DNA of 64,000 bases from positions 1-64,000 of the forward strand of contig CAZLPS010000001.1 in assembly GCA_964561455.1 (NCBI GenBank), read 5' to 3'. Numbering within the stretch: position 1 is the stretch's first letter; each line of letters begins with the position of its first letter. The position numbers and the translations under genes were made by a program. Below the pieces are notes generated by a model. The model was not told the DNA's origin and searched no databases. It worked only from the letters and a program-made list of their open reading frames with translations. Positions 16,189 to 24,617 of the stretch are shown piece after piece. The stretch comes from JABDGR01 sp964561455 (GTDB lineage: Bacteria; Verrucomicrobiota; Verrucomicrobiia; Opitutales; JABDGR01).

Positions 16189-17853
16189 ATGTGGCGCAGC
16201 ATTGAGCGAATTTGCTTCCTGGCAGTTTGCTTGCTGGCAGGCAGCCGACTCGCGTTGTCGGCAGAATTGCCGACCTCTCCAGTTTTCCCCGGCAAAGCTG
16301 GGGTCTTCGTTGAAGAAAGAATCACCGTCGGCACCGAGCAGCGCATTTACCGCCTCGAAGTACCGGCCTCCATTGACCTCAACAAGCCCGCTCCGATCGT
16401 CTTCGCTTTTCACGGGATGGGCGAAGACAACAAGGACCACTACTCGGCCATCTCCGGGCTGCCGGAATTGGCGGCGGAGCATAAGTTCATTTTGGTATTT
16501 CCGGCCGCGGGCGTGCAAGTGGCGCAGGGACAGCCGATTACGGCGTGGGCGCTGGCACCGGAGCGGGCCGTGGCCGACATCCAGTTTTTTGATGCGCTGC
16601 TGGCGAAACTGCAAACCCAGTATCAAATTGATGGGGACGCCATCTATACCACGGGCATGTCGAATGGGGCCTATTTTGCTCATTTGCTGACCCGGGAGCG
16701 CGCGGATAAAATTGCGGCCGTTGCCGCGCATTCCGGCGAACTGGGACCCTTTGACCTGCCGCTCATCCAGTCGGCGCGCAAGTTTCCCGTGATGATCATT
16801 CACGGCGATGCGGACCCGATTTTTAACGTGAGTCTCGCCCGCAATGCGCGGGTGCTCTACGAAGGCGCCGGGCATCCGGTGACCTATCTTGAAATTCCTG
16901 GCTGGGGCCACCAATGGGATAAGCGGGTGGACGAGAAGATTTGGGAGTTTTTCAGCTTAAATCGCCTCCATCCGACCGAATCCGCACAGACGCCGACCGT
17001 GCCGTCGGCGGCGATGGTCGAAGCCCCGCCCATCGCATACCCCGGCTATGCGCTGGTTTGGCACGACGAGTTTTCCCAACCCGGGCCGCCCGACCCGAAG
17101 AATTGGACTTTCGAAACCGGCTTCGTCCGCAACGAGGAATGGCAATGGTATCAGGCGCAGAATGCCTGGTGCGAAGACGGCCACCTCATCATCGAGGCGC
17201 GCCACGAGCAGGTTTCCAATCCAAAATTCAATTCCGCCTCCACGGACTGGAAGCTCAACCGCCGCTTTGCCGAGTACACCTCCGCCAGCCTGAATACCCG
17301 CGGCCTCCATTCTTGGCAGTACGGCCGCTTCGAAATGCGCGCCAAAATTGATGTGCACAACGGCATGTGGCCGGCGTTCTGGACCCTCGGTGTCGCCGGT
17401 GCCTGGCCTCGCAACGGCGAAGTGGACATCATGGAATTCTACAAAGGCACCCTCCTCGCCAACATCGCCTGGGGTTCTGCCCGCCCCAACAATGCCGTGT
17501 GGAACACATTCAAAAATCCCCTCGCCGATTTCCACGACCCCCAATGGGCGGAGAAATTTCACGTCTGGCGCATGGATTGGGACGAAACCAGCATCAAACT
17601 TTACCTGGACGACCAGTTGCTTAATACCCAGGATTTGGAAAAAGCCTACAACGAAGATGCCGCCCACCAAAATCCCTTCCGGCAGGCACATTATGTGCTG
17701 CTGAATCTAGCCATCGGCGGGCAGCAGGGCGGTGACCCGTCGGCCGCCCCATTCCCCGCGCGATATGAGATTGATTACGTCCGCGTTTATCAAAAGACTC
17801 CCGTTCCCGCGGTCGCTGCTCCCGCTCCCGCCAACCCCCAAGCCCATCCTTAA
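16189..17853 (+). CDS. Secreted esterase-GH16 glucanase fusion
   Basis: A 554-residue two-domain protein with a signal peptide (CFLAVCLLAGSRLALSA). Domain 1 (about 35-260) is an alpha/beta hydrolase of the feruloyl-esterase/PHB-depolymerase (LpqC-like) type: FHGMG oxyanion region near 75, nucleophile S158 in GMSNGA, acid D207 in HGDADP, and H241 in GWGHQW. Domain 2 (about 285-545) is a GH16 jelly roll. It has WHDEFS at the start, WPAFWTLG, the catalytic ExDxxE as EVDIMEF (E411, D413, E416), and IDYVRVYQK at the end. Together they suggest removal of acyl groups and cutting of the beta-glucan backbone (laminarin-like or acetylated glucans). A short Pro/Ala tail ends the protein. Confidence 0.9.
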   Translation: MWRSIERICFLAVCLLAGSRLALSAELPTSPVFPGKAGVFVEERITVGTEQRIYRLEVPASIDLNKPAPIVFAFHGMGEDNKDHYSAISGLPELAAEHKFILVFPAAGVQVAQGQPITAWALAPERAVADIQFFDALLAKLQTQYQIDGDAIYTTGMSNGAYFAHLLTRERADKIAAVAAHSGELGPFDLPLIQSARKFPVMIIHGDADPIFNVSLARNARVLYEGAGHPVTYLEIPGWGHQWDKRVDEKIWEFFSLNRLHPTESAQTPTVPSAAMVEAPPIAYPGYALVWHDEFSQPGPPDPKNWTFETGFVRNEEWQWYQAQNAWCEDGHLIIEARHEQVSNPKFNSASTDWKLNRRFAEYTSASLNTRGLHSWQYGRFEMRAKIDVHNGMWPAFWTLGVAGAWPRNGEVDIMEFYKGTLLANIAWGSARPNNAVWNTFKNPLADFHDPQWAEKFHVWRMDWDETSIKLYLDDQLLNTQDLEKAYNEDAAHQNPFRQAHYVLLNLAIGGQQGGDPSAAPFPARYEIDYVRVYQKTPVPAVAAPAPANPQAHP

Positions 17854-17870
17854 CCCCCGGGGATGTACCC

Positions 17871-18491
17871 ATGCACCGACCGGCCCTTAAACATTTGCGC
17901 ACCGACCCCGTCATGAAGCGGGTGATCGACGAAGCTGGTCCGCCGTCCTTGACCCCCCGCCGTCAACCGACGTTTCAGTCCATCACGCAAGCCATTATCA
18001 GCCAGCAATTGAGCGGGCGTGTGGCGGAAGTCATTCTGGGGCGATTCAAAAAATTATTCAGCAAAAATGGCGAACGCTTTCCCGCCCCAAAAGAAGTCCT
18101 GGTAAAGTCGGTCGCCAAACTCCGCACCGCCGGCTTGTCCGGGGCCAAGGCCAACGCCATCCGCGACCTCGCCCGCCGCACCGTGGACGGCCTCGTGCCG
18201 ACCCTCGCGCAATGCGATGACCTGACGGATGCCCAGCTCGTCGAAGTCTTTACCGCCATCAAAGGCGTCGGCCCTTGGACGGTCGAGATGCTGCTCATCT
18301 TTAATCTTGGCCGGCCGGATATTCTGCCGATTAACGACCTCGGCGTCCGCCGCGGCTTCCAAGTCGCGCACGGCCTGCGGCAAATGCCCAGTCCGGAACG
18401 CGTCGCCCGCGACGGCAAAAAATGGGCTCCCCACCGCACCCTCGCCGCTTGGTATTTGTGGCGGGCGGCGGACGGGGACAAGCAGAAGTAA
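17871..18491 (+). CDS. AlkA-type DNA-3-methyladenine glycosylase
   Basis: A 206-residue helix-hairpin-helix-GPD DNA glycosylase that removes alkylated purines. FQSITQAIISQQLSGRVAE is the N-terminal helix of the family. The hairpin-GPD motif is IKGVGPWTVEMLLIFNLGRP, with the catalytic aspartate in ILPINDLGVRRG. The C-terminus WAPHRTLAAWYLWRA is also typical. It lacks the N-terminal TATA-like domain of E. coli AlkA, so it belongs to the short, yeast-MAG-like form. Start ATG at 17871. Confidence 0.92.
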   Translation: MHRPALKHLRTDPVMKRVIDEAGPPSLTPRRQPTFQSITQAIISQQLSGRVAEVILGRFKKLFSKNGERFPAPKEVLVKSVAKLRTAGLSGAKANAIRDLARRTVDGLVPTLAQCDDLTDAQLVEVFTAIKGVGPWTVEMLLIFNLGRPDILPINDLGVRRGFQVAHGLRQMPSPERVARDGKKWAPHRTLAAWYLWRAADGDKQK

Positions 18492-18560
18492 TTAATTTTG
18501 AATGACGAATTTTGAATTTCAACCGCCTGCCACCATTCAAATCTCAAATTTCAAATCCTT
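18489..18560. repeat. Word repeat C, facing arms
   Basis: Left arm TTTTGAATGACGAATTTTGA at about 18497, right arm ATTCAAATCTCAAATTTCAA at about 18535, between the glycosylase and VOC genes. The arms are imperfectly complementary. Related words at 25791, 29108 and 51075. Confidence 0.65.
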
Positions 18561-18567
18561 AAGTCCC

Positions 18568-18942
18568 ATGAGCATCAAAAACACCATTGTCTGGGTTGAC
18601 GTGCCCGTCAAGAACGTCAAACGCGCGGTCAAGTTTTACACCGCCATTCTCGGCACCAAAGTTTCCCGGGAAACCATGCCGGGATTTGAATTTGGCCTCC
18701 TTCCGCACACCAAGGACAATGTGGCCGGGTGTCTCGTGAAGATGAAGGACTATAAGCCATCCCAGACCGGCCCGTTGATTTATTTCAACATGGATGGCCG
18801 TCATGATAAAGCGGAGAGGGCCGCGGCGAAGTCCGGCGGGAAGATACTGCAAAAGAAACATCAAATTGGTCCCCACGGTTTTCGCACGGTGATTCTCGAC
18901 AGCGAGGGCAACCGCATCGCCCTCCATTCGTCGAAGGGTTAA
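18568..18942 (+). CDS. VOC family protein
   Basis: 124 residues with two VOC repeats: NTIVWVDVPVKNVKRAVKFY at the start, GPLIYFNMDGRHDKAERAAA in the second half, and the closing strand TVILDSEGNRIALHS. This is the subgroup often annotated as glyoxalase/extradiol-dioxygenase-like; substrate unknown. The start at 18568 is preferred because the in-frame extension back to 18502 only translates the word repeat upstream. Confidence 0.82.
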   Translation: MSIKNTIVWVDVPVKNVKRAVKFYTAILGTKVSRETMPGFEFGLLPHTKDNVAGCLVKMKDYKPSQTGPLIYFNMDGRHDKAERAAAKSGGKILQKKHQIGPHGFRTVILDSEGNRIALHSSKG

Positions 18943-18973
18943 AGGGACGGTGTAATTCCGCTGGTCGCTCTAC

Positions 18974-19834
18974 ATGAATCGCCGTTCCATTGTGGTTTTG
19001 GCTCTCTTCCTGGTGGTTGGGATGTGGATTTTCCGGGTGTGGTTTATGGATTTCCCCTCCGTTGAGGTGGTCCCTGCGGTGAAGGTAAAAACGCCGTCCA
19101 TTTCCCAAAATTCGGCGGTCGCGCCTACCGCCGGCTTGGCGAACGGGCAGCCGGCCGCAGCCGTTGGGTCAAGTGCTGGTTTCACATCGGTCGGAGACCG
19201 GTCGAAATCAGCGGTGGGCCAACCGCCGGTTCCGGCGGACGCCGGCGCCCATTCTTCCGGTGGAAGCACCCCGGCTTCGTTTCACTTTGGGCCAGGTCCG
19301 GCCAACGGCGAAAGTTTGGTATTCGCCGCTTTTTCCCGGCCTCCTTCCCATCTTACGTCAACTTTACAATTGTGGCCGGCCATCGCTGCTTATAAAATGG
19401 CGTTTGGCCAGGATTTATCCCAGGCTTCGCCGTCGGGATTTTTTTATTTGGCCTATGATTCCGGCAAGCTCGTCGCCGGGGCGGATATGACCGGCCCGGA
19501 CGCCAGAGGCGCCTACCGGGTTTTTCATTTTGCCACGGATCCTCCCTATGCCGGCGGCCAATCGGTGGCGGTGGGCCTGGAGCGATTGACCGCCAACAAG
19601 GCTTTCAACGCTGGCGCGTATGAACTGCGGTTGTTGCGGATGCCCGCGCCCAAAATCGGGGGCGCGCAGATTTGGATTCTCTGGTTGAAGGCGGACGCCG
19701 GCGGCACCGATTTGTTTTTTCCCCTCCCCACCGGCGGGACCCAACCCTTGCCGAACGGCATGGAAGTGTGGCATCTCTATTCGGCGGACGAATTTCAGAA
19801 AATTGTCCGCCCGCCGCCGAAAATGTCTCCCTAA
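18974..19834 (+). CDS. Membrane-anchored protein with Ala/Pro/Ser-rich linker, unknown function
   Basis: A 286-residue protein with one N-terminal membrane segment (IVVLALFLVVGMWIFRVWF) and a long low-complexity linker (about 35-110) rich in Ala, Pro, Gly and Ser. The folded region from about residue 112 has short strands such as ESLVFAAFSRPP, GAYELRLLRMP, QIWILWLKAD and NGMEVWHLY. The topology suggests a periplasmic domain on a stalk. I do not recognise the domain. It ends 65 bases before the M48 protease gene. Confidence 0.6.
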   Translation: MNRRSIVVLALFLVVGMWIFRVWFMDFPSVEVVPAVKVKTPSISQNSAVAPTAGLANGQPAAAVGSSAGFTSVGDRSKSAVGQPPVPADAGAHSSGGSTPASFHFGPGPANGESLVFAAFSRPPSHLTSTLQLWPAIAAYKMAFGQDLSQASPSGFFYLAYDSGKLVAGADMTGPDARGAYRVFHFATDPPYAGGQSVAVGLERLTANKAFNAGAYELRLLRMPAPKIGGAQIWILWLKADAGGTDLFFPLPTGGTQPLPNGMEVWHLYSADEFQKIVRPPPKMSP

Positions 19835-19863
19835 GTTTTTGGCTGCCGGATCGCAACTCGTCC

Positions 19864-19899
19864 GTGACATCCGGGCAATTCGTAGTTAAGATCCTGTTT
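19864..19899 (+). promoter_or_regulatory. Leaderless-type promoter of the M48 protease gene
   Basis: GTGACA at 19864-19869, exactly 17 bases, TAAGAT at 19887-19892, then 7 bases to the ATG at 19900. The spacing matches the pattern seen at eight other genes of the window. Confidence 0.5.
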
Positions 19900-21168
19900 A
19901 TGACGTGGACTCCCATTTTGTCCGTTTTTTCCCTGTTGCTTGCGGCCAAGCTCGCCGCCGAGGCGTGGCTTGACACCCTGAACCGCCGCCACGTCCGCGC
20001 CCATGCCGACACTCCGCCGGAAGTTGTACGCGACGTAATGGATGCCGAGACCTACCGGCGCTCCGTGCAGTATACCCTCGCCAAAAGTATTTTTGGCGAG
20101 TGGCAGGGCTGGTATGACGCCGCGTGGCTGTTTGCCTGGCTGGGCTTGGGGCTTCTGCCATTGATTTATCACGGGTTCGCAGGTTTGTTTGGCCCTTCCT
20201 TGTGGGGGCAGGCGGCAACCCTCTGTGCCTTGGGCATTCTCACGGCCGTGCCGGGCCTGCCGTGGAGCTGGGCGGCGCAATTCCGCCTCGAAGCACGGTT
20301 TGGTTTCAATAAGAGCACGCCGAAACTGTGGATCGCGGATTTGCTGAAGGGTGGGGCGGTGGGCCTCGTACTCGGGTACCCATTGCTTTGTTTGGTCCTG
20401 TGGTTCTTTCACTGGCAGCCCAAATGGTGGTGGTTGTGGGCCTGGGGGGCGCTGATGATTTTCCAACTCGTCATGGTCGCCCTCGCGCCGAAGTTGATCA
20501 TGCCGCTGTTCAACAAACTTGCGCCGATGCCCGAGGGCGAGCTTCGCGAACGCCTTCTCGCTCTCGCCCAGCGCACCGGTTTCCGCTGCTCCGCCATTGA
20601 CGTCATGGACGGCAGCAAACGCTCGACGCACTCCAACGCCTTCTTCACCGGCTTCGGCCGGTTCCGCCGCATTGTCCTCTTCGACACCCTCCTTGCGCAA
20701 CTCGCGCCGCGCGAACTTGAAGCCGTGCTGGCCCATGAAATCGGCCACTATCGCCGCGGGCACGTGCCGAAGATGATGGTTTTTTCCGCCATAATTTCCC
20801 TGGCGGGCTTTGGGCTGCTCGCGTGGCTCGCCAGGCAGAACTGGTTTTTCACGGGATTCCGTTTCGAGCCCGCCGATGGCATGCCGGTCGCCCTGCTGCT
20901 CTTCGCCCTGGTGGCCGAATTGGCGACTTTTTGGATGCATCCTCTCGGCAATTGGTGGTCGCGCCGCCACGAGTACGAGGCCGACGCTTTCGCCCGCGCC
21001 GCGCTCGGCGAGTCTGCGCCGATGGTCGGTGCTTTACGCAAGCTCTACGAAAAAAATCTCAGCAACCTGACGCCGCACCCCGCTTACTCATTTTTCCATT
21101 ACTCCCATCCAACCCTGGTCGAACGTGAGGCCGCCTTGCGCGCTCCATCGGTGAATGCTGTGACATGA
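19900..21168 (+). CDS. M48 (Ste24/CAAX prenyl protease-like) membrane endopeptidase
   Basis: A 422-residue zinc protease of the Ste24 type. Several membrane helices precede the active site (WLFAWLGLGLLPLIY, GLVLGYPLLCLVLWF, ALMIFQLVMVALAPKLIMPL). The zinc motif AVLAHEIGHYRRGH has HEIGH at residues 279-283, and the third ligand is the glutamate of RRHEYEADAFA. SNAFFTGFG ahead of it is typical. The N-terminal region and the C-terminal SFFHYSHPTLVERE are as in eukaryotic-like Ste24. Bacterial members probably cut membrane or periplasmic proteins; a prenyl substrate is unproven. The stop overlaps the start of the next gene by four bases. Confidence 0.92.
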   Translation: MTWTPILSVFSLLLAAKLAAEAWLDTLNRRHVRAHADTPPEVVRDVMDAETYRRSVQYTLAKSIFGEWQGWYDAAWLFAWLGLGLLPLIYHGFAGLFGPSLWGQAATLCALGILTAVPGLPWSWAAQFRLEARFGFNKSTPKLWIADLLKGGAVGLVLGYPLLCLVLWFFHWQPKWWWLWAWGALMIFQLVMVALAPKLIMPLFNKLAPMPEGELRERLLALAQRTGFRCSAIDVMDGSKRSTHSNAFFTGFGRFRRIVLFDTLLAQLAPRELEAVLAHEIGHYRRGHVPKMMVFSAIISLAGFGLLAWLARQNWFFTGFRFEPADGMPVALLLFALVAELATFWMHPLGNWWSRRHEYEADAFARAALGESAPMVGALRKLYEKNLSNLTPHPAYSFFHYSHPTLVEREAALRAPSVNAVT

Positions 21169-22163
21169 ATTTTTTCCCGCAAAATTTTCGTTTCCGGTGG
21201 CGCGACCTGGTTTCTACGGCGGTGCTGGGAATCCTGTTGGTATTTTCATCGTCGTGTGCCAAAAATCCGCCCGCCGCAACCCCGTCGGCCACCGCTGCTC
21301 CCCAAGCCACGCTCCGCCTCGCCACTTACAACGTCCGCAATTACAACTCCATTGACCGGCACATCGACGGTGAATTCAAGCCCCATTGGCCCAAGCCCGA
21401 GGAGGAAAAAACCGCCCTCCGCGCCGTCATTCGCGCCGCGCATCCGGACGTCCTTGCCCTCGAGGAAATGGGCGGCGACGCCGAACTGGCCGAGCTGCAG
21501 CGCGACCTCGGCCGGGAAGGGTTGAACTATTCCTTTTCCGCCATTGTCACCGGGCCGGACGTGGATCCCGACCGGCACGTCGCCCTCCTATCGCGCGTTC
21601 CGCTGGGGGCCGTTCATGTGCACGAGAATATTCCCTTCAAACTCAGCGGCGCCGCGAACCATGTGCTGCGCGGCTTACTCGAAGTGGATTTCACCAGCAA
21701 CGGCCGGCCTTGGGCGCTGTATGTCGTGCATCTCAAAAGCCGCCTCTCCCAAAACGCCGCCGACCCGCAGAGCGCCGCCGAGCGCGAGGGCGAAGCCCGC
21801 GCCGTGCGCGACCTCGTGCGCAAAGAGCAATCGCTGGACGCCGGCGCGCTCGTGGCCGTGGTTGGCGATTTCAACGACGCCCGCGATTCCACCCCCCTCA
21901 AGCGTTTTACCGAACTCGACGGCAAACCTCTCTTGAAAATCGCGCCCGACTCCGATTCCCGCGGCGAAACCTGGACCTCCGTTTACGGCCGGGCCGACGA
22001 ATATGATCGCTCGGACTACATCCTCCTATCGCCGTCACTCCTGGCACTGCAATCCAAACGCGGCGTCATCGAGGACATCCCCGAGACCGCCACCGCCAGC
22101 GACCACCGGCTGGTATATGTGGATCTGGCGCTTCCGCCGGATAATCCGAAGCGGAAGAATTGA
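21165..22163 (+). CDS. Endonuclease/exonuclease/phosphatase-fold lipoprotein
   Basis: 332 residues with a lipoprotein signal (STAVLGILLVFSSSC; cysteine at about 31), so the protein is exported and lipid-anchored. The EEP fold is clear: RLATYNVRNYNS at the start, DVLALEEMGG with the metal-binding glutamate, VVHLKSRLS, VVGDFNDARDSTPL with the D-x-N pair, and ATASDHRLVYVDL with the closing S-D-H. Members cut DNA, phosphoinositides or sphingomyelin; secreted nuclease or phosphatase is the best guess. It overlaps the M48 gene by four bases (ATGA), so the two are translationally coupled. Confidence 0.9.
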   Translation: MNFFPQNFRFRWRDLVSTAVLGILLVFSSSCAKNPPAATPSATAAPQATLRLATYNVRNYNSIDRHIDGEFKPHWPKPEEEKTALRAVIRAAHPDVLALEEMGGDAELAELQRDLGREGLNYSFSAIVTGPDVDPDRHVALLSRVPLGAVHVHENIPFKLSGAANHVLRGLLEVDFTSNGRPWALYVVHLKSRLSQNAADPQSAAEREGEARAVRDLVRKEQSLDAGALVAVVGDFNDARDSTPLKRFTELDGKPLLKIAPDSDSRGETWTSVYGRADEYDRSDYILLSPSLLALQSKRGVIEDIPETATASDHRLVYVDLALPPDNPKRKN

Positions 22164-22246
22164 AACACGGAGTACGCGGAGAACAAGGAGGGGTTTTGGT
22201 TCACAAGAACCCCGGCTCCGTGTACTCCGTGCTCTCCGTGTTTCAA
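22161..22246. repeat. Word repeat A, facing arms, between convergent genes
   Basis: Left arm begins TTGAAACACGGAGTACGCGG at 22160; right arm ends with CTCTCCGTGTTTCAA at 22246. The two arms form an imperfect 85-base palindrome exactly between the convergent nuclease and glucokinase genes. The nuclease stop codon lies at the left end and the glucokinase stop (TGA, minus strand) inside the right end. A two-way terminator role is plausible. Confidence 0.8.
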
Positions 22247-23037
22247 CTTTTATTTCTACTCAAACTCCGCCGCGCTGCTTCCGCCGCACCGATAATTCCG
22301 GCATTATTTCCGAGTGCCGCCAACGCCGTCGCGCAGGGCACGGTCAGCAGCGGCATGAATTTCTCGCCCTTCTTTGTTGCGCCGCCGCCGATGATGATCA
22401 ACTCCGGCCAGAATAACCGCTGGATGTATTTTAAATAGCGGTCAAAGCGTTTGGACCACGCCTTCCACGATAAGTCATGTTCCTGCCGCGCACGGTCGGA
22501 GACAATGTCCTCGGCGTCGCAGATCTTCCCCGAATCCTTGTCCTTCATTTTCACGTGGCCCAGTTCCGTATTCGGAATGAGCTGGCCGTTGTAGAAAAAT
22601 CCACAGCCGATGCCGGTGCCCACCGTGATCAGTAGTACCACCCCGCGGCGACCTTTGCCGGCGCCATAGGTTACTTCAGCCAATCCAGCGGCGTCGGCGT
22701 CATTAATGACATGGGCCGGGCAGCCCGTGCGCTCCTGCACCATTCGGGCAAAATCGACCCCAATCAAAGTCTCATCGAGATTTGCCGCCGACATGATGCG
22801 TCCCTGGTGCACCACGCCGGGAAATCCGCACCCAATCGGGCCGGTCCACTGGAAATGTTTCGCGATGGCAGTGAGTACGTCCCCAATGGCCGCCGGGGTG
22901 GGGGGCTGGGGGGTGTCAATGCGAACGCGCTCGCCGACGAGCACGCCTTTGGTTAAGTCAACGAGACCACCCTTGATGCCGGTTCCACCGATGTCTATGC
23001 CCAGCAACAAGTTACTATTCTTTTGAGCTTTTGGCAT
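22243..23037 (-). CDS. ppgK: Polyphosphate glucokinase (ROK family)
   Basis: A 264-residue sugar kinase that phosphorylates glucose using polyphosphate, often also ATP. The phosphate-1 motif is LLLGIDIGGTGIKGGLVDL. The substrate-site sequence is VINDADAAGLAEVTYGAGKG, and GVVLLITVGTGIGCGFFYNG follows. LIPNTELGHVKMK replaces the zinc-binding CxCGxxGC cluster of typical ROK kinases, as in PpgK enzymes. SWKAWSKRFDRYLKYIQRLF with WPELIIIGGGATKK is characteristic of the polyphosphate group. The start at 23037 is chosen to fit the family; the frame is open further upstream. The last residues and stop fall in the word repeat. Confidence 0.9.
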   Translation of the reverse strand: MPKAQKNSNLLLGIDIGGTGIKGGLVDLTKGVLVGERVRIDTPQPPTPAAIGDVLTAIAKHFQWTGPIGCGFPGVVHQGRIMSAANLDETLIGVDFARMVQERTGCPAHVINDADAAGLAEVTYGAGKGRRGVVLLITVGTGIGCGFFYNGQLIPNTELGHVKMKDKDSGKICDAEDIVSDRARQEHDLSWKAWSKRFDRYLKYIQRLFWPELIIIGGGATKKGEKFMPLLTVPCATALAALGNNAGIIGAAEAARRSLSRNKS

Positions 23038-23130
23038 GGAAAATGGATTGAGAAGGTAAACTTTGAACTTTAAAGCCGCTTTTGCGCCAAAATGAGTGAT
23101 TTTCACGCTTGGCCGAGGCGATAAAAATCC

Positions 23131-23161
23131 ATATTTTCAGCAAAAGCGATGCTGAAAATAT
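23131..23161. promoter_or_regulatory. Perfect 11-base inverted repeat in a divergent intergenic region
   Basis: ATATTTTCAGC at 23131-23141 and its exact complement GCTGAAAATAT at 23151-23161, separated by nine bases. It lies between the minus-strand ppgK and the plus-strand FecR gene. It could be a dimeric regulator site or an RNA hairpin. Nearby, TGGGG-TGAAA-CCCCA at 23199-23213 makes a second small hairpin. Confidence 0.55.
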
Positions 23162-23235
23162 CCCCGGCGTTCCCCGGCACTTCCGGGAGGGTCAAAAATG
23201 GGGTGAAACCCCACCACAAATCTGCGAAAAAGGAC

Positions 23236-23264
23236 TTGCTTAACCTACGTTGGGCTGATAAAAA
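23236..23264 (+). promoter_or_regulatory. Candidate promoter of the first FecR gene
   Basis: TTGCTT at 23236-23241, 17 bases, TAAAAA at 23259-23264. This predicts an untranslated leader of about 50 bases before the start at 23321. A closer -10-like TATAAA at 23310 has no matching -35. Confidence 0.35.
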
Positions 23265-23320
23265 TAGACCCGGTTTAAGGAACTACCCTTCAACCGTTTC
23301 GGTTCCATTTATAAATATTT

Positions 23321-24409
23321 ATGACTATGAAACATATTAAACTTTGCCTTATGGCAATGTTGGGCTTGCTCTTGGTTCCGCAAATCTCGCGGGCACAGGC
23401 TGGCTCTTCCCCCGCCGCTGGCAGCACTGTGGGCAAAATTAGTGCCTATATTGTTTCCGGTGATGTTGAATTGACCCGCAAGGGTGAATCCGCCTCGCAC
23501 AAGTTGGTGCGCGGCGAGCAGTTTGAAGAAGGCTCCTTCATCCGGGCCATGCCGGGCGGCAACGCCCTCTTGGTCTTCTCCAACGGCGCGACCATGAAAA
23601 TTCTGGAGAACGCCCAGATGGCGGTAACGTCCTACAAGCAGGATTCGTACAATGAAGCTGCTGAAGGCACTTTCCTTCGCCTGAGCAAAGACCCGAGTAA
23701 ATCCACCACCCAGCTCGATTTGCGCAATGGCACCCTTCAGGGCGAAGTCAAACAGCTCAACACCACCAAGGGTTCCAAATTCACGGTGGACACCCCGGCT
23801 GGTTCCGCCGGCATCCGCGGCACCGTTCTCTCCATCACCGTCGTACGTAACGCGGCCGGGCAGGTCACGGGCATCATTGCCAACTGCATGGTGGGCAGCG
23901 TAGCGTTCACGCCGGTGGGTAATGTCGTGGTCGCCAATGGCGCCGGTTCCGTCATTTCTTCGGGCAATGCCAACGTCGGCCCCGAAGTAAATGTTAACCA
24001 GGGTGGCCAGATGCAGGTCAATTTGATGGTCGATCCGGCGACTGGTAGGGTCGTCGGCGGTGGTGTTACCGGCTCCAATATGGGTGCAAATGCAAACAAT
24101 GACTTGATCCAAGCGTTTAATGACGCCGTGAATGCGGCGAAAGTCGTTGCCGGCGTTCCCATTACGCCTCCGGCAACCGTGGTGCCTTCGACTCAGACCG
24201 TTACCGTCACGGATAGCAGTGGCAATACGCAGTCAACCAGCACCACAAATGCAATTACCGTCATCCCACCCGCTGCCCCGCTTCCGCCCATCGCTACTCC
24301 GGGTGTCACCACGACTCCGAACGCAGGCGGTGGCACAACGACGACCACCACCACGACGGCGGCGCCAGTGAACACCAATCCGGCGAACGCGTCGGCGGAC
24401 GGCACCTAA
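23321..24409 (+). CDS. Secreted FecR-domain protein, first of a tandem pair
   Basis: A 362-residue exported protein (signal KHIKLCLMAMLGLLLVPQIS, cleavage near SRAQA). The FecR domain covers about residues 38-170: KISAYIVSGDVELTRKG, NALLVFSNGATMKILENAQM, LDLRNGTLQGEVKQL, and SKFTVDTPAGSAGIRGTVLS. The last is the best-known FecR stretch. A middle beta-rich region (170-270) is followed by a Pro/Thr-rich, low-complexity segment and the ending NTNPANASADGT. It lacks the membrane helix and regulatory N-terminus of true FecR anti-sigma proteins, so it is probably a structural or surface protein. The paralogue starts 208 bases downstream with the same length. A terminator follows. Confidence 0.88.
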   Translation: MTMKHIKLCLMAMLGLLLVPQISRAQAGSSPAAGSTVGKISAYIVSGDVELTRKGESASHKLVRGEQFEEGSFIRAMPGGNALLVFSNGATMKILENAQMAVTSYKQDSYNEAAEGTFLRLSKDPSKSTTQLDLRNGTLQGEVKQLNTTKGSKFTVDTPAGSAGIRGTVLSITVVRNAAGQVTGIIANCMVGSVAFTPVGNVVVANGAGSVISSGNANVGPEVNVNQGGQMQVNLMVDPATGRVVGGGVTGSNMGANANNDLIQAFNDAVNAAKVVAGVPITPPATVVPSTQTVTVTDSSGNTQSTSTTNAITVIPPAAPLPPIATPGVTTTPNAGGGTTTTTTTTAAPVNTNPANASADGT

Positions 24410-24449
24410 TCCGGTCGCCAGATTTCCGGGAGCTAACTCTCCCGTCACC

Positions 24450-24489
24450 AAACCCCGGTTGCCTCGCGCAACTGGGGTTTGTTTTTTTT
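24450..24489 (+). terminator. Rho-independent terminator after the first FecR gene
   Basis: Stem AAACCCCGGTTGC at 24450-24462 pairs with GCAACTGGGGTTT at 24468-24480 (one mismatch), followed by GTTTTTTTT. It is the clearest intrinsic terminator of the window and shows that the two FecR genes are separately transcribed. Confidence 0.88.
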
Positions 24490-24525
24490 GACCACAACAT
24501 GCGGGTTGGTGGGAAATTTATTACA

Positions 24526-24554
24526 TTGTCCGGACCGTCAGCAATGAATATAAA
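24526..24554 (+). promoter_or_regulatory. Promoter of the second FecR gene
   Basis: TTGTCC at 24526-24531, exactly 17 bases, TATAAA at 24549-24554, placed just after the upstream terminator. Transcription would start near 24561. An ATG at 24563 opens a 21-codon frame (MKGPLRGRTRLW at the start) that ends at 24628, overlapping the FecR start at 24618. It might be a leader peptide. Confidence 0.5.
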
Positions 24555-24617
24555 CTATCTCCATGAAGGGCCCTCTCCGGGGCCGTACCCGGTTGTGGGC
24601 AAATTTTTTTCTCCGCG

